A DNA stretch of 21,417 bases, taken from positions 1-21,417 of the forward strand of contig CAZCGA010000112.1 of assembly GCA_964498075.1 (NCBI GenBank), given 5' to 3'. The translations under genes were made by a program, and so were the position numbers. Shown piece after piece: positions 15,679 through 21,417 of this stretch (its first letter is position 1; each line of letters begins with the position of its first letter). Source of the stretch: CAZCGA01 sp964498075 (GTDB lineage Bacteria; Desulfobacterota; Binatia; HRBIN30). A model generated the notes under the pieces. The model saw nothing but the letters and a program-made list of their open reading frames with translations. It was not told the DNA's origin and searched no databases.

Positions 15679-15684
15679 CCTCCT
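15679..15684 (-). promoter_or_regulatory. RBS that fixes the GNAT gene start
   Basis: AGGAGG on the minus strand, with a 6-nt spacer to ATG 15672. It lies inside the extra 12 codons that the longer start at 15708 would add, so it decides for the shorter protein. Confidence 0.7.
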
Positions 15685-15714
15685 GTCAGTCCGCGGCTCT
15701 TCAGTCAAGAAAGC

Positions 15715-17085
15715 TCACCGCCTCCGCGCAACCACGGCCGCCAGGCGGCTTCCGTACAGGCGCAGGCAGTTGCCGGCCAGCAGCTTGGCGAGATGCGAAC
15801 GTTCGTAGGGACGGGTGCGCGCCACGTTGTGCACGCAGTCCTTCAGCACGCCGTCCCAGTGACCGTAGTCCGCGCTGAAGCACGCCAGGTTCTCACCGAT
15901 CTCGCCCAGCGCCTCGCGCAGATACGCGGGCGCGGGGTCATCAGACTCGAAGCTGACGTAGATCTGCCCACGCCGGAAGAAGTCCGTCGGGTCGTGATCG
16001 AGGTGGCGATGCTCGTAGAGGTAGTCCGCAGCGTCGGCGCTGCGCGGCTCGCGTTCCATGCGCCCGAGCAGGTCGTACATGGCCCGTGCCTTCCCGAACA
16101 GGTGGAGCTTGCCATCGGTTGCGGCGCGTTCGCGCACCAGCTCCTTGGCAAACTGCGCCATCGAGATCTTGATGTCGGGGTCGAAGTCGCGGATGCGCTT
16201 CTCCCAGTGCTCGTGGAACGCATGCACCAGGTCCGGCACCCAGCCGCAGCCGGCTTCGAGGAAGCCCATGCGCAGCGTGGGAAACCGATCGAAGACGCCG
16301 TCAAACACGCATGCGGCCAGGGCCATCTGCATCTGGTTCCGGTGGCCGAAGATGTGCGACAGGATGAACGTGTCCATCTGGTCCGCGGCGCCGCCGGCGA
16401 GATAGACACCGGGGGAGCCGTGCACGCCCAGGGCGACGTCGAGATCGACGGCGGCCTGCAGGATCGGATGGAAGTCGGGATGACTGATGTGTTTCGGAAG
16501 ACGCACGCCCGGGAAGGCGTCGGGGGCTTCGGGGTGACGCACCGGCAAGCTCGGCGGCACGTGCACGCCGATCATCCCCAGCGTCTCGACGCAACGGTGC
16601 ATCTCTTTGACTGCCTCCTCCACGTCGACGAGGGCGATGAACCCGACGGGAAACAAGCGGCTCGGATACGGGCGGCAATCGTCGGCGATGTAGGTGTTGT
16701 ACGCGTGCATGCAGGCAACGGCCAGGTCGCGATCGACAATGCCTTCGAAGCTCAGCGGCATCGACCCGTAGAGCACCTGGCCGTCGATGCCCTCGCGGTC
16801 CATGTGCTCGAGACGGATGCGATTGAAGATCCCGCCGAGCGCGGTTTCGCGATGGATCGCGCAGTAGGCGCCTTTGCCGGGGCCATCGGGTTGGGGGAAC
16901 AGGCGTTCGAGGTCGTTGCGGCCGGTGCGCGGATTGAAGTCGCGGATCGCCAAGCGTTGCTGGCCGTAACGATCGGTCTTCGACGAGAGCCGATCGCGGT
17001 ACGGCGCCTCGAGGTAGTCGAAGAAGACCACCGGATTCTCCATCTTGTGAGAGTCGGCATCGATGACCGGCAGACCGTCGAACAT
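15715..17085 (-). CDS. Amidohydrolase_2 family metal-dependent hydrolase
   Basis: The 456-residue protein has the TIM-barrel amidohydrolase_2 (ACMSD-like) pattern. DADSH at the end of strand 1 is at 9-13 (His13); the strand-5 histidine is in LGVHGSPG (His222); FLEAGCGWVPDL (275-286) is the family signature; and SADYGHWDG (404-412) supplies the strand-8 metal Asp (Asp406). The usual first-strand pair is D-x-H; here it is D-A-D-S-H, as in the DADxH branch. Members carry out decarboxylation or hydrolysis of aromatic or cyclic acids, but the substrate cannot be read. A GAGG 6 nt ahead of ATG 17085 and a promoter-like site upstream support the start. Related genes are common beside short-chain dehydrogenases and F420 enzymes in Binatota, by my recollection. 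Confidence 0.92.
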   Translation of the reverse strand: MFDGLPVIDADSHKMENPVVFFDYLEAPYRDRLSSKTDRYGQQRLAIRDFNPRTGRNDLERLFPQPDGPGKGAYCAIHRETALGGIFNRIRLEHMDREGIDGQVLYGSMPLSFEGIVDRDLAVACMHAYNTYIADDCRPYPSRLFPVGFIALVDVEEAVKEMHRCVETLGMIGVHVPPSLPVRHPEAPDAFPGVRLPKHISHPDFHPILQAAVDLDVALGVHGSPGVYLAGGAADQMDTFILSHIFGHRNQMQMALAACVFDGVFDRFPTLRMGFLEAGCGWVPDLVHAFHEHWEKRIRDFDPDIKISMAQFAKELVRERAATDGKLHLFGKARAMYDLLGRMEREPRSADAADYLYEHRHLDHDPTDFFRRGQIYVSFESDDPAPAYLREALGEIGENLACFSADYGHWDGVLKDCVHNVARTRPYERSHLAKLLAGNCLRLYGSRLAAVVARRR

Positions 17086-17110
17086 AAGAGCCTCAAGCGT
17101 GTCGGGCGTG

Positions 17111-17140
17111 ATCGTACGTAAAGCAGTGGCCGCTGGTCAA
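17111..17140 (-). promoter_or_regulatory. Putative sigma-70 promoter of the amidohydrolase gene
   Basis: On the minus strand TTGACC (5 of 6) at 17140-17135 and TACGAT (4 of 6) at 17116-17111 are spaced 18 bp. The transcript would start near 17104, about 19 nt before ATG 17085, leaving room for the GAGG RBS. It suggests that amidohydrolase and GNAT can be expressed apart from the upstream genes. Confidence 0.42.
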
Positions 17141-17171
17141 TCGAAGGGCCCGAGCAACAGCCCGTTGCCAC

Positions 17172-17702
17172 TCAGGAGGTCGGACGCACCGACAGAATGG
17201 GAACCGCGCGCGCCAATGCGGCAAACTCCGCGTCGGTGCCGCACGGCCGGTGACCGAGGAGAAGCGGGCCGATGAACAGGCGGTAGGACCAGCGGTGCCG
17301 TGTGGCGTACGCGCGGAGCTGCTGCTCGCCGGGCGTTTCGGAGAGACACACGATCTCCGCGGAGAAGACCCGGCGGCCGACCTGCACGGTAGCTCGCGGT
17401 GTCGCTAGGACATTGCGGAACCACTGTGCGTGCCGTCCCCAAGCGGACGCGACGAAAGAGACGCCGCTCTGCGGATCGTAATGCAAGACTTCGAGGACGA
17501 CTTGGCGTGGGAGACCCGTTCTGCGCCCCACAGTCGTCAGCAGCAGAAGGCGGCGACCGAGCAGCCAGCCGAGCCGGCGGCGATACAGGATGATGGGAAG
17601 CCGAACGAGCTGCCGGACGAGACCGCGGGACGGGTCAAGCTGAGCAAGGTGCGACGCCGCCGACATCGGCTGCGAGGGTTGGTCAGCCCCGCCAGTCGTC
17701 AT
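17172..17702 (-). CDS. Deazaflavin (F420)-dependent nitroreductase-family oxidoreductase
   Basis: The 176-residue protein matches the DDN/FDOR split-barrel family in length and motifs: LLTTVGRRTGLPR (54-66, cofactor phosphate/tail region), VASAWG (84-89) and WFRNVLATP (94-102). Members bind F420 (some bind other flavins or none) and reduce activated double bonds or nitro groups. No F420-synthesis gene is in the window. An in-frame ATG at 17666 would remove 12 poorly conserved residues and is an alternative start; neither has a good RBS. The gene lies 15 bp behind the GST gene, so it is almost certainly in one operon with it. Their joint presence points to handling of electrophilic small molecules, which is inference. 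Confidence 0.87.
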   Translation of the reverse strand: MTTGGADQPSQPMSAASHLAQLDPSRGLVRQLVRLPIILYRRRLGWLLGRRLLLLTTVGRRTGLPRQVVLEVLHYDPQSGVSFVASAWGRHAQWFRNVLATPRATVQVGRRVFSAEIVCLSETPGEQQLRAYATRHRWSYRLFIGPLLLGHRPCGTDAEFAALARAVPILSVRPTS

Positions 17703-17717
17703 ACGTCGCCAGCCGAC

Positions 17718-18467
17718 TCAGATGCTCATGAGGCCGCGGCGTGGGCTCGCCGTTCCGCACGTCTCGCTCGTCAGCGGCGCGCCCATCTCGGCGAGCACCG
17801 CGCGGTGCTGCGGGATCGGGGTCCGTACCATCCGCTCCTCGAAGGGCTTGAGTGTCGCAAAGCAATCGAGGCCGAGGACTCGCTCGACGAACGAGGCAGT
17901 GCGCGGCCAGCGGGTTGCGTCGACGTGAAAGCGGGCAAAGGCCGCGTTGCGAAAGAAGCAGGAAATAGCGATGTCCGCGACGGACAGGCTCCCGAAAATG
18001 AATCCGTCTGGCGGAAGCTGGTCCTCGAGGTAGTCGAGGACGTGCGGAATGTCCTCGCGCAGCGTCTTCTCCAGCACCGCAGGGTCCGTCTTCTCTCCCC
18101 ACACGAACGGGTTGATCGCCACCTGGTTGAAGAGACGCCAGATGAACACCTCTCCCATGCGCGTGTCGGCGAACTCCTCGAGCCACCGGGCGCGGGCGCG
18201 GTCTACGAGGCCCGGCGGATAGAGCGCCGGCTCGGGATAGCGTTCGTCGAGGTACTCACAGATGACGGAGGAGTCGGACAGGGTCACCTGATCGTCGACG
18301 AGCACGGGGATCCGTCGCAAGGGGCTCAGCTTCGAGAACTGCTGGTCTCCCATGAAGGGAATGATGGGATCGATCTCGTAGGGCACCGACTTCAGGTTGA
18401 GGAACACCAGCACCTTGCGGACGTATGGGGAGATGTAGGAGCCAATGATTCGAGCTCGATGCGTCAT
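17718..18467 (-). CDS. Glutathione S-transferase family protein
   Basis: The protein has 249 residues. The N-terminal thioredoxin-like domain (1-80) has SPYVRKV with a candidate catalytic Ser13, the cis-Pro motif RIPVLVDD (52-59) and the glutathione-gamma-glutamyl contact SDSSVI (64-69). The helical C-terminal domain spans about 90-215. It should conjugate glutathione to, or isomerise, an electrophile in the cytoplasm. ATG 18467 overlaps the lipoprotein stop as ATGA, so translation is coupled. The last 17 residues (233-249, SPRRGLMSI end) are encoded by a DNA repeat also found at 21161-21212, where no GST gene exists. The native GST protein therefore probably ended earlier and gained this tail from the repeat. 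Confidence 0.92.
   Translation of the reverse strand: MTHRARIIGSYISPYVRKVLVFLNLKSVPYEIDPIIPFMGDQQFSKLSPLRRIPVLVDDQVTLSDSSVICEYLDERYPEPALYPPGLVDRARARWLEEFADTRMGEVFIWRLFNQVAINPFVWGEKTDPAVLEKTLREDIPHVLDYLEDQLPPDGFIFGSLSVADIAISCFFRNAAFARFHVDATRWPRTASFVERVLGLDCFATLKPFEERMVRTPIPQHRAVLAEMGAPLTSETCGTASPRRGLMSI
17721..17772. repeat. Palindrome-centred repeat, copy A (encodes the GST C-terminus)
   Basis: A 52-bp segment identical at 46 positions to 21161-21212, with no gaps. The core 17730-17748 is an imperfect 19-bp palindrome (GAG-x-CC-x-CG arms). Copy A has one G where copy B has A in the stem; it still pairs as a G-T wobble. Similarity stops abruptly at the right end. The repeat is read through by the GST gene. 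Confidence 0.75.
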
Positions 18468-19066
18468 GACGCGGGAATAGCGCCCTCGCGTACGAGTTCC
18501 TGCCGCACGGCCTTGCTCACCTCTTCAACGAGAGTGCTGAGGGACTTCGGGTTGACCGTCTCGGTGGTGCCGACCCAGAGCAGCTTGTCCTGGGTGATGG
18601 AGTAGATCGAGGTCTCGACGCGAACGAGTTGGTCGGCGCGATAATAGCCGGGATCGTAGGCCCGAGTGTAGCCGTAGTAGCCCCAGAAGGTTGGCCCGTA
18701 ACTCGGCGGCACATAGGTCACCTTCTCACGATCACTCACGACCCGAAAGACCAGAGCCCCGTCGAAGCCTTCCTTCCGCACGAGCGCCTTGGCCGCGGGG
18801 ATGTCGCTCCGCATGGAGCCAGGCATGGCTAGGTACGAGGGCTTGCACGGTACCCTCTGCACTTGGCGACAGAGGTCTTCCTCGCCGGCGCGGACCAATG
18901 ACTCGTCGCCGCCGATCACCAGAGTCAGGATCTTGGTAAAGGTGATACGCGAGGTCGCGGGATCCTGCCACCGTGTCACCACGTGGGTCGAGCTGCACGA
19001 CGAGAGCGTGATCGCCAGGAGACACCCGGCAAGCCGAGAGACGGGCCGCGTGAGCGTACATTTCAT
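18464..19066 (-). CDS. Lipoprotein of unknown function
   Basis: The 200-residue protein has a type II signal peptide with lipobox LSSC (Cys24). The mature part opens with STHVVTRWQDP, which resembles the start of small DUF4136-like envelope lipoproteins. It contains a Tyr/Pro-rich stretch (about 130-152, with GYYGYTRAYDPGYY) and a C-terminal helix QELVREGAI. ATG 19066 is preferred over a longer frame (19138) because it yields the signal peptide. It heads the run of minus-strand genes, overlapping the GST start as ATGA. No RBS is evident. The role may be in the envelope or in signalling of stress, but nothing in the sequence decides. Confidence 0.82.
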   Translation of the reverse strand: MKCTLTRPVSRLAGCLLAITLSSCSSTHVVTRWQDPATSRITFTKILTLVIGGDESLVRAGEEDLCRQVQRVPCKPSYLAMPGSMRSDIPAAKALVRKEGFDGALVFRVVSDREKVTYVPPSYGPTFWGYYGYTRAYDPGYYRADQLVRVETSIYSITQDKLLWVGTTETVNPKSLSTLVEEVSKAVRQELVREGAIPAS

Positions 19067-19232
19067 CGGTTGCACTGACCAGAACGGTGGAGCGAATGCA
19101 AGGGGCGCATGTGGCTCGTCCATGCCCCTCCGCCTCACTTGAGGACTTCATCGCGAAGGCGCCGCCCCAGACGACCCGAGCAGCGTAGCCGATCCCTTGC
19201 CCGTGGTAGCTATGATCAAAGACGGGCTCGGT

Positions 19233-19544
19233 TCAACGCGCGGGTTGGCGCGTCGTCCCCTGCCTGCCAGCGGTGGCCTGCTCGCGCCCGAGGCGCTCCG
19301 CGATCCAAATCGCCGCCAGCTGTCGCGATCCGACTTGCTTACGTCGCGCAATGCGCCGGAGCCTGTTGAGTGTCTGCGCGTCGAGCGCGACCGTCAGCGT
19401 CTTGGGCGGCGGCCGCCGTAAGCGAACTCGAACAGGTTTTTCTTCGTCGAACAGTCGTGCCAGCTCCTCATCGCCGAGCTTATCCCATTCCTGGGCCTCT
19501 TCGCGAAGCGCCCGCCGCTGTCCTGCTGTTAGCTTCTGCGCCAT
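19233..19544 (-). CDS. CopG/BrnA-like antitoxin
   Basis: The 103-residue protein starts MAQKLTAGQRRALREEAQEW. It has an acidic segment with WDKLGDEELARLFDEE, then a strand-like LTVALDAQTLNRLRRIARRKQVGSRQLAAIW region that fits a ribbon-helix-helix DNA-binding dimer (CopG antitoxin, the BrnA partner class). Such antitoxins bind the toxin through one end and repress their own operon through the RHH. GGAGG sits 8 nt ahead of ATG 19544. The start overlaps the 3' end of the upstream BrnT-like gene by 16 nt, the normal toxin-first, antitoxin-second order for brnTA. The toxin reading frame is broken, so this antitoxin may be orphaned; it appears intact itself. Confidence 0.8.
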   Translation of the reverse strand: MAQKLTAGQRRALREEAQEWDKLGDEELARLFDEEKPVRVRLRRPPPKTLTVALDAQTLNRLRRIARRKQVGSRQLAAIWIAERLGREQATAGRQGTTRQPAR

Positions 19545-19834
19545 TGCTGATACCTCCGTCGAGTGTGCCGCTCCATGTCCCTCCCGGTCACCGCACGCCA
19601 CACGCCGCGCTGCAGGTATGGCGCGATGACGGCAACCAGATAACGACCGGCGCACGTTTGCCCGAAGACGGTCCACCGAAGTTCGCGGATTCCGCGACGA
19701 CGACCGCGCACGACCCAGGACAAGTAGCAGTCCTCATACACGATCTCTTCGACTTCCTCCGGTTCGACGCCGTGTCGCGCGATGTGTTCAACGTTGTCGT
19801 CATCTCACTCCGCCTCCAACTTCTGAAACCGCAT
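19529..19834 (-). pseudogene. BrnT-like toxin gene with a premature TGA
   Basis: From ATG 19834 the frame reads MRFQKLEAE, then TGA (19807-19805), then DDDNVEHIARHGVEPEEVEE and continues open to 19529. The product would be about 101 residues, normal for BrnT (PF04365-like). It keeps the family features: an N-terminal W/D-x-x-N, HGV..EE, GRYLVAVI, and a C-terminal TGRDMERHTRRRYQQW. BrnT proteins usually have Trp (TGG) just before the D-x-x-N motif, so a single TGG to TGA change explains the break. BrnT is an mRNA-cleaving toxin of RelE-like fold in its best-studied member. No ATG lies between the TGA and residue 30; GTG 19741 would skip a third of the protein. A sequencing error remains possible. 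Confidence 0.65.
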
Positions 19835-19876
19835 GCCAGCAGAGTACCACGGAGAACGGCGACCGGGCTAATCGTG

Positions 19877-20011
19877 TTAGCTCACCGACCGGCGCGAGCA
19901 GCGGGCAAATCGAGCGCGAAGCCGCCGCATGCTCCAGTACAGCCAGAGGGCAAGGATGGCTAAGATGACCACCAACGTTGCGAGCGAAATGCTGATTGCC
20001 GGTTGGCTCAT
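19877..20011 (-). CDS. Small single-pass membrane protein (44 residues)
   Basis: ATG 20011 is preceded by GGAGG with an 8-nt spacer. The product starts MSQPAISISL and has one long hydrophobic segment (about 7-28, LATLVVILAILALWLYW) followed by a basic tail RRLRARFARCSRR. The positive-inside rule puts the C-terminus in the cytoplasm. It lies 43 bp upstream of the broken toxin gene on the same strand and could be on the same transcript. Family unknown; its RBS, codon pattern and amphipathic layout make it more than a chance frame. Type I toxins share this shape, but no antisense RNA gene was recognised. Confidence 0.55.
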   Translation of the reverse strand: MSQPAISISLATLVVILAILALWLYWSMRRLRARFARCSRRSVS

Positions 20012-20387
20012 AGGAATGACCTCCGCTTGGTAAGCATCGCCCAAATACGCACCGCTCCCAGCCCGCGGCACCGAGCCTCGTCCCCGTCAGCGGCGCTGGC
20101 CGAAGTGAAACTTCCTCGTACACAACACGGGAGCATCGTGGCCAGCGTCCGTCTGCAGCCGGTTGTTCGGCGAAACTGATGTTTACCCGTACACTCCTAC
20201 GTCACTCCTACTCTCGGTGCATCTCGATCTGCGTCCGGTGCACTACTCCGCCAGCTCCTTGATGGCCTTCTTGGTTCCACTGCACTCCGGAAATGCATCA
20301 GATCCGCATCGGTATTCATCGGTGGTTCCATTCTTCTGTCGCATCCCCTAGCGCGGGCTGACGTCCGCAACCCAAAACGAATAGCGC
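20012..20387. other. Intergenic stretch without a convincing gene
   Basis: This stretch holds an 8-bp inverted repeat CGCTGGCC/GGCCAGCG (20094-20101 and 20140-20147, 38 bp apart) that might be a regulator site or chance, and a tiny minus-strand frame at 20243-20344 listed separately. No tRNA, attachment site or longer frame with coding character was seen. Local GC is lower than in the conserved genes, which fits accessory DNA. Confidence 0.5.
20243..20344 (-). CDS. Possible 33-residue peptide with a Cys pair
   Basis: From ATG 20344 the frame reads MRQKNGTTDEYRCGSDAFPE and CSGTKKAIKELAE. The pattern C-G-x6-C-S-G-T-K-K is faintly like the half zinc finger at the C-terminus of type IA topoisomerases. 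A G-rich tract (AGGGG) abuts the ATG, too close for an ideal RBS. It may be a remnant of a longer gene or chance; included only because its composition looks protein-like. Confidence 0.18.
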   Translation of the reverse strand: MRQKNGTTDEYRCGSDAFPECSGTKKAIKELAE

Positions 20388-20504
20388 ATCCGTTCGCCCC
20401 GAGTAGGAGCCCTTCTCTTGGGCTCCGTATCGAGGGGTGCGCCGCTGCACCTAGCGTGTCCCTCGATACGCGCCAGAAGAAGGCGCTACTCGGGACGAAC
20501 GGAT
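20388..20504. repeat. Inverted pair of palindromic repeat units (BIME-like)
   Basis: Unit 1 (20388-20437) reads ATCCGTTCGCCCCGAGTA, stem GGAGCCC, loop TTCTCTT, stem GGGCTCC, then GTATCGAGGGG. Unit 2 (20460-20504) is the same layout on the other strand: ATCCGTTCGTCCCGAGTA, stem GCGCC, loop TTCTTCT, stem GGCGC, GTATCGAGGG. The flanks match at 17 of 18 positions while the inner stems differ in sequence and length but remain perfect inverted repeats. Pairing can also occur between units over the outer arms. It resembles the abundant intergenic 'CCTGAGTA...GTATCGAAGG' palindromes of many environmental genomes, as I remember them. It contains no gene. Confidence 0.8.
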
Positions 20505-20730
20505 TCTGCTGCCGCGAAATCGTTGCGCCGCGCGAAGATTCTCGCCAGTAGTAGCTCAGACGAGGTGGTCGATCTCAAGATTCCCCCACTTGTCGCGGAG
20601 TTCAGCCACGAGACGCCGATGCCGTGGAGAGGCTGGTCTTCGCTATGACGCCGGTCTCGATCGCCAGGTCACCCACCGCACAACCCAACTGGTCACGCGA
20701 TGTCACGCTCTTCATCATTCGACGGCTTCA
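20505..20730. other. Degenerate stretch without an intact gene
   Basis: Short protein-like runs occur on the minus strand (for example VAELRDKWGNLEIDHLV just before a stop near 20566, and GDLAIETGVIAKT further upstream), but they are in different frames and interrupted. They suggest an eroded gene downstream of the HEPN-like remnant, perhaps its former neighbour. I cannot name it. Confidence 0.3.
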
Positions 20731-21113
20731 TCAGGTACGCATTTGCCGCTGCGCGAGAAGGGCGACCAAGAATGTGTCTGCTTAAGAGAGTGCGTCACGG
20801 CACGCCAATCGACGAAGGCTTGGTCGGCCTGGTCCACCAGATCGAGGCACTCGCGCCGCGTGAAGCAGCGTGCAGTATCGTAGTCCGCCTCGTGGCGTGC
20901 CTGCCGTAGATCAACGAACGCCGCAGCGACAGAGATCAGTTCCGGCTAGAGCGCCAGCCCGTTGAGGGCAGGTTGAATCTTGAGCGATACGTTGTCGTTC
21001 GCAAAGCCTTGGGCGGCATCCTTCATCGCATCGTGCGCGAAGGCACGGCCGAGAGCTTGTCGGAGACGCGCCCGATCCCCTCCCGTGACGAGACGCGTAG
21101 TTGCCTCGTATAC
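20731..21113 (-). pseudogene. Remnant of a HEPN-like domain gene with TAG and frameshift
   Basis: The minus strand reads RQALGRAFAHDAMKDAAQGF ... PALNGLAL, TAG (20948-20946), then in the same frame PELISVAAAFVDLRQARHEA, DYDTARCFTRRECLDLVDQADQ and AFVDWRAV. Near 20800 the natural continuation shifts frame to ADTFLVALLAQRQMRT and TGA at 20733-20731. The segment FVDL.QARHEADYD..R.FTR.E is, from memory, typical of the C-terminal half of bacterial HEPN-fold proteins that sit beside nucleotidyltransferases. The N-terminal half is missing: upstream similarity fades by about 21113, next to a repeat and an IS110-like fragment. With a nonsense codon, a frameshift and a lost 5' end it is a pseudogene. 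Confidence 0.6.
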
Positions 21114-21160
21114 GAGGAGGAACGAGGATCTCAACCGCGCCCTGGACGAATATCGCCTGA

Positions 21161-21212
21161 GATGCGCATGAGGCCACGGCGTGGGCTCGTCGTTCCACAG
21201 GTCTCGTTCGTC
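21161..21212. repeat. Palindrome-centred repeat, copy B
   Basis: This is the second copy of the 52-bp repeat at 17721-17772 (46 of 52 identical). Its core 21170-21188 is a 19-bp palindrome with GAG-x-CCACG arms paired to CGTGG-x-CTC and only one mismatched pair. Here it lies between the HEPN remnant and the IS110-like fragment and is not part of an intact gene. Confidence 0.75.
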
Positions 21213-21417
21213 GAGGTACATTCCAGCACGGCCCTCCACAAGCGAACCGATACTGGGCGGTATCGATCTCCATGCACGCGCGATGTCCCTGTGCATCGTC
21301 GATCGGCCGATGCGTCCGCCACCACGCTTGCCAGCTGTTCCCGCCGGTGAAAGAATCGCCGCGGCTAAGTATTCGTTGGCATAAATATGGCAACGTATTA
21401 TGGTTGCGCGAGTCGGA
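21213..21417. other. Window-end stretch; possible promoter leading out
   Basis: Apart from the IS110-like fragment there is no gene. Near the edge, TTGGCA, an AT-rich ATAAATATGG and TATTAT occur within 30 bp (about 21375-21401). The spacing of the first and last boxes (14 bp) is too short for a standard sigma-70 promoter, so this is only a hint of a promoter for a gene beyond the window. Confidence 0.2.
21250..21303 (+). pseudogene. N-terminal fragment of an IS110-family transposase
   Basis: The + strand reads ILGGIDLHARAMSLCIVD, matching the start of IS110/IS1111 DEDD transposases, where G-I-D-L-H contains the first catalytic Asp. The family similarity ends right after IVD; the following residues (RPMRPPPRL...) are unrelated and no start codon fits before it. 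It is therefore a short scar of an insertion sequence rather than a working element. Confidence 0.45.

Noticed and set aside
15025..17121. A 698-codon open frame on the + strand across the GNAT and amidohydrolase genes
   Set aside because: It is antisense to two genes with strong family motifs; its product is rich in Arg, His and Val without any domain, as expected for the opposite strand of GC-rich genes.
17430..18605. A 391-codon open frame on the + strand opposite the F420 enzyme and the GST
   Set aside because: No recognisable domain, no RBS, and it runs across two real genes and their junction.
19805..19807. TGA in the BrnT-like gene read as selenocysteine or as tryptophan by an altered code
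   Set aside because: All other genes use TGG for Trp and TGA as a normal stop (for example the GST and M1 genes), and no SECIS-like hairpin follows; a nonsense mutation or base error is simpler.
1..21417. CRISPR array, tRNA or rRNA genes
   Set aside because: No regularly spaced direct repeats, no cloverleaf-like segments and no rRNA-like stretches were seen; the repeats found are inverted palindromic elements.

Overview
The window is GC-rich and gene-dense, about 21.4 kb, with conventional bacterial genes on both strands. Three features suggest a soil or groundwater lineage of the old 'Deltaproteobacteria' type, possibly Candidatus Binatia/Binatota: a secreted Cys-rich protein with TPTP linkers and a C-rich 'DADCDD.N.CT.D.C' tail, an amidohydrolase_2 protein beside an F420-type (DDN) oxidoreductase and a GST, and REP-like palindromes. 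This placement is inferred from remembered family distributions. There is no rRNA or other taxonomic marker here.

Left part (1-6955, mostly + strand): a terminator of an upstream gene; a LysR regulator; a 120-bp four-hairpin repeat; a secreted M1 zinc peptidase overlapping a six-helix membrane protein; a secreted protein with 48 cysteines behind a good sigma-70 promoter; and argC (arginine biosynthesis). Facing argC is an orphan membrane histidine kinase with a GAF domain.

Middle (6992-14805): minus-strand genes for the kinase, a membrane-anchored TPR protein (YfgM-like) and a bifunctional-nuclease (BFN/DUF151) protein, the last two apparently sharing a promoter. Next is a MoxR AAA+ ATPase with its VWA (CoxE-like) partner. 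Divergent from moxR on the + strand are an NRDE/TANGO2-family protein, possibly translated from a leaderless message, and a coiled-coil lipoprotein.

Right-centre (14815-19066, minus strand): a tightly packed run of lipoprotein, GST, F420-type oxidoreductase, amidohydrolase and double-GNAT protein. It looks like one or two operons for metabolism or detoxification of small organic molecules; the substrate cannot be read from the sequence.

Right end (19067-21417) is a decaying accessory region. It holds an intact CopG/BrnA-like antitoxin, a BrnT-like toxin gene broken by one TGA, a 44-residue membrane protein with a good RBS, an inverted pair of palindromic repeats with covarying stems, a HEPN-like gene remnant with an in-frame TAG and a frameshift, a repeat shared with the 3' end of the GST gene, and a small IS110-like transposase fragment.

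No new multi-gene system is evident. The most unusual signals are the structured repeats, whose stems differ by compensatory changes, the repeat that encodes the GST tail, and the half-broken toxin-antitoxin pair.
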